Source: FLUQ01 sp031550605
GTDB taxonomy: Bacteria; Desulfobacterota; Desulfovibrionia; Desulfovibrionales; Desulfovibrionaceae
Length of the DNA stretch: 6,734 nt
Direction: 5' to 3'
Assembly: GCA_031550605.1 (NCBI GenBank)
Contig: JAVBOK010000090.1
Span: forward strand, 1-6,734
Position 1 is the stretch's first letter. Every line of letters starts with the position of its first letter. The notes beneath the pieces were generated by a model that was not told the origin of the DNA, made no database searches, and saw only the letters and a program-made list of their open reading frames with translations. Positions 5,662 to 6,734 of this stretch are shown here, in pieces. The position numbers and the translations under genes were made by a program.

Positions 5662-6131
5662 TCGCCAGTTTTGTCGAAGGACGGATTCGCCTGCGTGCTT
5701 CGATCCTGACCAACCCCGAGAGCATGAACCAGATACTCGCTATTGTCGGGCGCCAGGACGGAGTGCTTGAGTCCACGGCCAATTGCCGTACGGGCAGTTT
5801 GCTGATTCTGTACGACCCGCAACGGATCGGCACGGAAACGCTGCTGGCCGCCGTCACGATCATGGAAAATTTTTTGGCGGCGGAAGAAAAGAAACACCCC
5901 GTTGCGCCCCCCAAAAACAACGTATCCAATGCGGCGCGGGCGATTTTTGACGGACTGCGTCACGCCTATGGCTGCGGCCGCAAGGGCCGGACGGAGTTGC
6001 GCCTTTTGGGCCTGAGCGGCCTTTTCAACCTTGCGGGGCTGCTTTTTTCCCGCCGGGTGCATGTTGCCGCCGGAACGGTTTTTGCCGTTCTGGCGGCGCG
6101 GCATATGCTGCAGCACCGGGGCAGGCTCTGA
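5658..6131 (+). CDS. fezC: HMA-like domain protein with hydrophobic tail, FezC-like
   Basis: The 157-aa product starts with a domain (about residues 1-58) that parallels the N-terminus of the neighbouring ATPase. Both have an arginine motif (GRIRLR at 8-13 here, GRMRLR in FezB) followed about 30 residues later by TGSxLILYxPxxI (TGSLLILYDPQRI at 45-57). This suggests a shared ferredoxin-like HMA fold without the metal-binding cysteine pair. A charged linker (74-90) leads to a hydrophobic C-terminal part (about 112-148, possibly two short membrane helices). FezC proteins of ferrosome clusters are described as HMA-domain proteins beside the P1B-6 ATPase, so order and content match. It may serve as a metal-handling or membrane-scaffold partner; the mechanism is not known to me. 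Translation is coupled to fezB through ATGA (5658-5661), helped by GGGAG (5645-5649). Confidence 0.75.
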   Translation: MIASFVEGRIRLRASILTNPESMNQILAIVGRQDGVLESTANCRTGSLLILYDPQRIGTETLLAAVTIMENFLAAEEKKHPVAPPKNNVSNAARAIFDGLRHAYGCGRKGRTELRLLGLSGLFNLAGLLFSRRVHVAAGTVFAVLAARHMLQHRGRL

Positions 6132-6144
6132 AAGGACTCTCCCG

Positions 6145-6192
6145 ATGAAGAAAGAAATTGAAACCCCGCGGGGAAGCACTTCTCTACCTTGA
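6145..6192 (+). pseudogene. 15-codon ORF after fezC, probable truncated fourth gene
   Basis: An ATG at 6145 is preceded by AAAGGA (6131-6136) at a good 8-nt spacing and only 13 nt after the fezC stop, so it looks like the start of a fourth operon gene. The reading frame encodes MKKEIETPRGSTSLP and stops at 6190-6192. ISL3-type transposase sequence appears about 20 bp later and is in the same frame. The simplest reading is a downstream gene cut off by a mobile element insertion and deletion. It could instead be a tiny genuine peptide or chance. Confidence 0.4.
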
Positions 6193-6210
6193 AGAGTTAC
6201 CATACAGGGG

Positions 6211-6301
6211 ATGAGTACCCGTGTGCTTTGCGGATAGCGGTCATAAAAACTCGTCGGAAACACTCCCGTTTGCCAAATGCCCCTTTCTTTGGTGTAGACC
6301 C
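6211..6301 (+). mobile_element. 3' end relic of an ISL3-family insertion sequence
   Basis: The frame ending at TAG 6235-6237 reads MSTRVLCG, matching the last residues (RVRVLCG) of the transposase fragment at the right edge of the window. The following 15 nt also match that copy (28/30 identical over 6223-6252 versus 6705-6734). Downstream, CTTTCTTTGGTGTAGACC (6283-6300) has the look of an ISL3-type terminal inverted repeat reading outward. Only the extreme C-terminus and right end of the element remain. The left junction is somewhere between about 6160 and 6210. Confidence 0.6.
6223..6252 (+). repeat. 30-bp direct repeat, copy 1
   Basis: This segment matches 6705-6734 at 28 of 30 positions. 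It covers the last codons of the transposase, the stop and the first 15 nt of the IS 3' flank. Together with copy 2 it brackets tRNA-Gly in direct orientation. Confidence 0.85.
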
Positions 6302-6320
6302 GCTTTCTTTGGTGTAGGCC
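6283..6320 (+). repeat. Two tandem copies of an IS terminal-repeat-like 18-mer
   Basis: CTTTCTTTGGTGTAGACC (6283-6300) is followed, at a 20-bp period, by CTTTCTTTGGTGTAGGCC (6303-6320). They differ at one position. This looks like two IS right ends in the same orientation, left by an insertion next to an existing end or by a one-ended event. Confidence 0.55.
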
Positions 6321-6346
6321 CACGGGCCGATGCTGTGAGCCGTGGC

Positions 6347-6385
6347 AAAAAAACGGGGTAATGTGGTGTTTTCACATTACCCCGT
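6347..6385 (-). terminator. Intrinsic terminator of tRNA-Gly
   Basis: Read on the - strand, ACGGGGTAATGTG (6385-6373) pairs perfectly with CACATTACCCCGT (6365-6353) around a 7-nt loop, and a run of seven T residues follows (complement of 6353-6347). It lies 8 nt after the tRNA-Gly 3' end. On the + strand the hairpin has no T-run and would not be a good terminator for fez transcripts. Confidence 0.93.
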
Positions 6386-6393
6386 ACATTGGC

Positions 6394-6468
6394 TGGAGCG
6401 GGAAACGAGATTCGAACTCGCAACCTCAACCTTGGGAAGGTTGCACTCTACCGTTGAGTTATTCCCGC
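6394..6468 (-). tRNA. tRNA-Gly (anticodon CCC)
   Basis: This is a complete 75-nt cloverleaf on the - strand. Acceptor GCGGGAA pairs with TTCCCGC, the D-arm is ACTC/GAGT, the anticodon stem CAACC/GGTTG holds loop TTCCCAA with anticodon CCC, and the T-arm GCGAG/CTCGT (last pair G-U) carries TTCGAAT. Discriminator T and an encoded CCA end the gene at 6394. Its 3' end faces the fez operon. Confidence 0.96.
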
Positions 6469-6491
6469 GAAGAACAGGCAAGTCCTATACG

Positions 6492-6719
6492 GCAAGGGAG
6501 CTGACACGTCAAGCTTTTGCAGCTTGTGTGCCCGCGATGCGGACTTTGGGCAAGACATTGTTTTCATGGAAGGAGGAGGTGGCCAGGATGTTTCGCTTTA
6601 CGCGGAGCAATGGAATAACTGAAGGCTTTCACCGGAAAATGAAGCTTATTCAGCGCCGGGCGTATGGATTTCGGAACTTTGAAAACTACCGCTTGCGGGT
6701 CCGGGTGCTTTGCGGATAG
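6492..6719 (+). pseudogene. ISL3-family transposase, C-terminal fragment
   Basis: About 75 residues of the C-terminal part of an ISL3-type (IS204/IS1001/IS1096/IS1165) DDE transposase are readable. They include LGKTLFSWKEEVARMFRF, the segment NGITEGFHRKMK whose glutamate is the expected last catalytic acidic residue, and RRAYGFRNFENYRLRVRVLCG before the stop. The rest of the protein is missing because tRNA-Gly begins immediately upstream on the other strand, so the gene is broken. The open frame continues upstream through the tRNA, which is not meaningful. An accidental Shine-Dalgarno AGGAGGAGG (6571-6579) before ATG 6588 could allow a 43-aa peptide. The IS right end continues beyond the window. 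Confidence 0.8.
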
Positions 6720-6734
6720 TGGTCATGAAAACTC
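6705..6734 (+). repeat. 30-bp direct repeat, copy 2
   Basis: This is the partner of 6223-6252, with two differences (C/T and A/G, both after the TAG stop). It runs into the window edge, so the true repeat may be longer. Confidence 0.85.

Noticed and set aside
5472..6323. 283-aa - strand frame opposite the fezB end and fezC
   Set aside because: It spans two real genes and an IS relic on the other strand and has no recognisable domain.
2597..6468. tRNA-bounded genomic island with attachment sites
   Set aside because: The fez operon lies between two tRNA 3' ends, but no copy of either tRNA 3' end is repeated at the other boundary and no integrase is present.
6342..6719. Frame as a complete 125-aa protein
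   Set aside because: The first 40 or so codons are antisense to tRNA-Gly and its terminator. Only the C-terminal part from about 6492 is transposase-like.

Overview
The window is GC-rich DNA with one sharply AT-rich control region (about 2960-3070). It looks chromosomal, from a Desulfovibrio-like sulfate reducer or a relative. That host guess is an inference from gene content (a fez-type cluster, ISL3-family relics) and composition; nothing here proves a taxon.

Layout. Positions 1-454 hold no gene, only inverted repeats, a weak promoter/operator candidate and a strong hairpin. Two housekeeping-type genes follow on the + strand: a membrane-anchored YkuE/YaeI-type metallophosphoesterase (455-1624) and an exported M23 (LytM-type) peptidoglycan peptidase (1674-2543). 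Next come tRNA-Pro(UGG) (2597-2673) and a 17-bp-stem terminator (2678-2717). A non-coding stretch (2718-2960) full of short stem-loops leads into the AT-rich regulatory region with two Fur-like palindromes, each overlapping a promoter. The better promoter is TTGACA-N17-TATAAA (3033-3061).

This region drives the main system: a three-gene operon joined by two ATGA stop/start overlaps. It encodes an 88-aa glycine-rich single-pass membrane protein (3149-3415), a 749-aa P1B-type ATPase with an SCA motif in its metal-path helix and no CXXC (3412-5661), and a 157-aa protein with an HMA-like arginine-motif domain plus a hydrophobic tail (5658-6131). This matches the fezA-fezB-fezC arrangement described for ferrosomes, membrane-bounded iron-storage organelles known from Desulfovibrio magneticus and Clostridioides difficile. 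Automatic annotation would probably call it a generic heavy-metal exporter. The Fur-like sites fit iron control.

The right end (6132-6734) is damaged. A 15-codon ORF with its own ribosome binding site starts just after fezC and ends near an ISL3-family transposon relic. tRNA-Gly(CCC) and its terminator lie on the - strand. A second ISL3 transposase C-terminal fragment continues to the window edge. The two relics share a 30-bp direct repeat (28/30 identical) on either side of tRNA-Gly.
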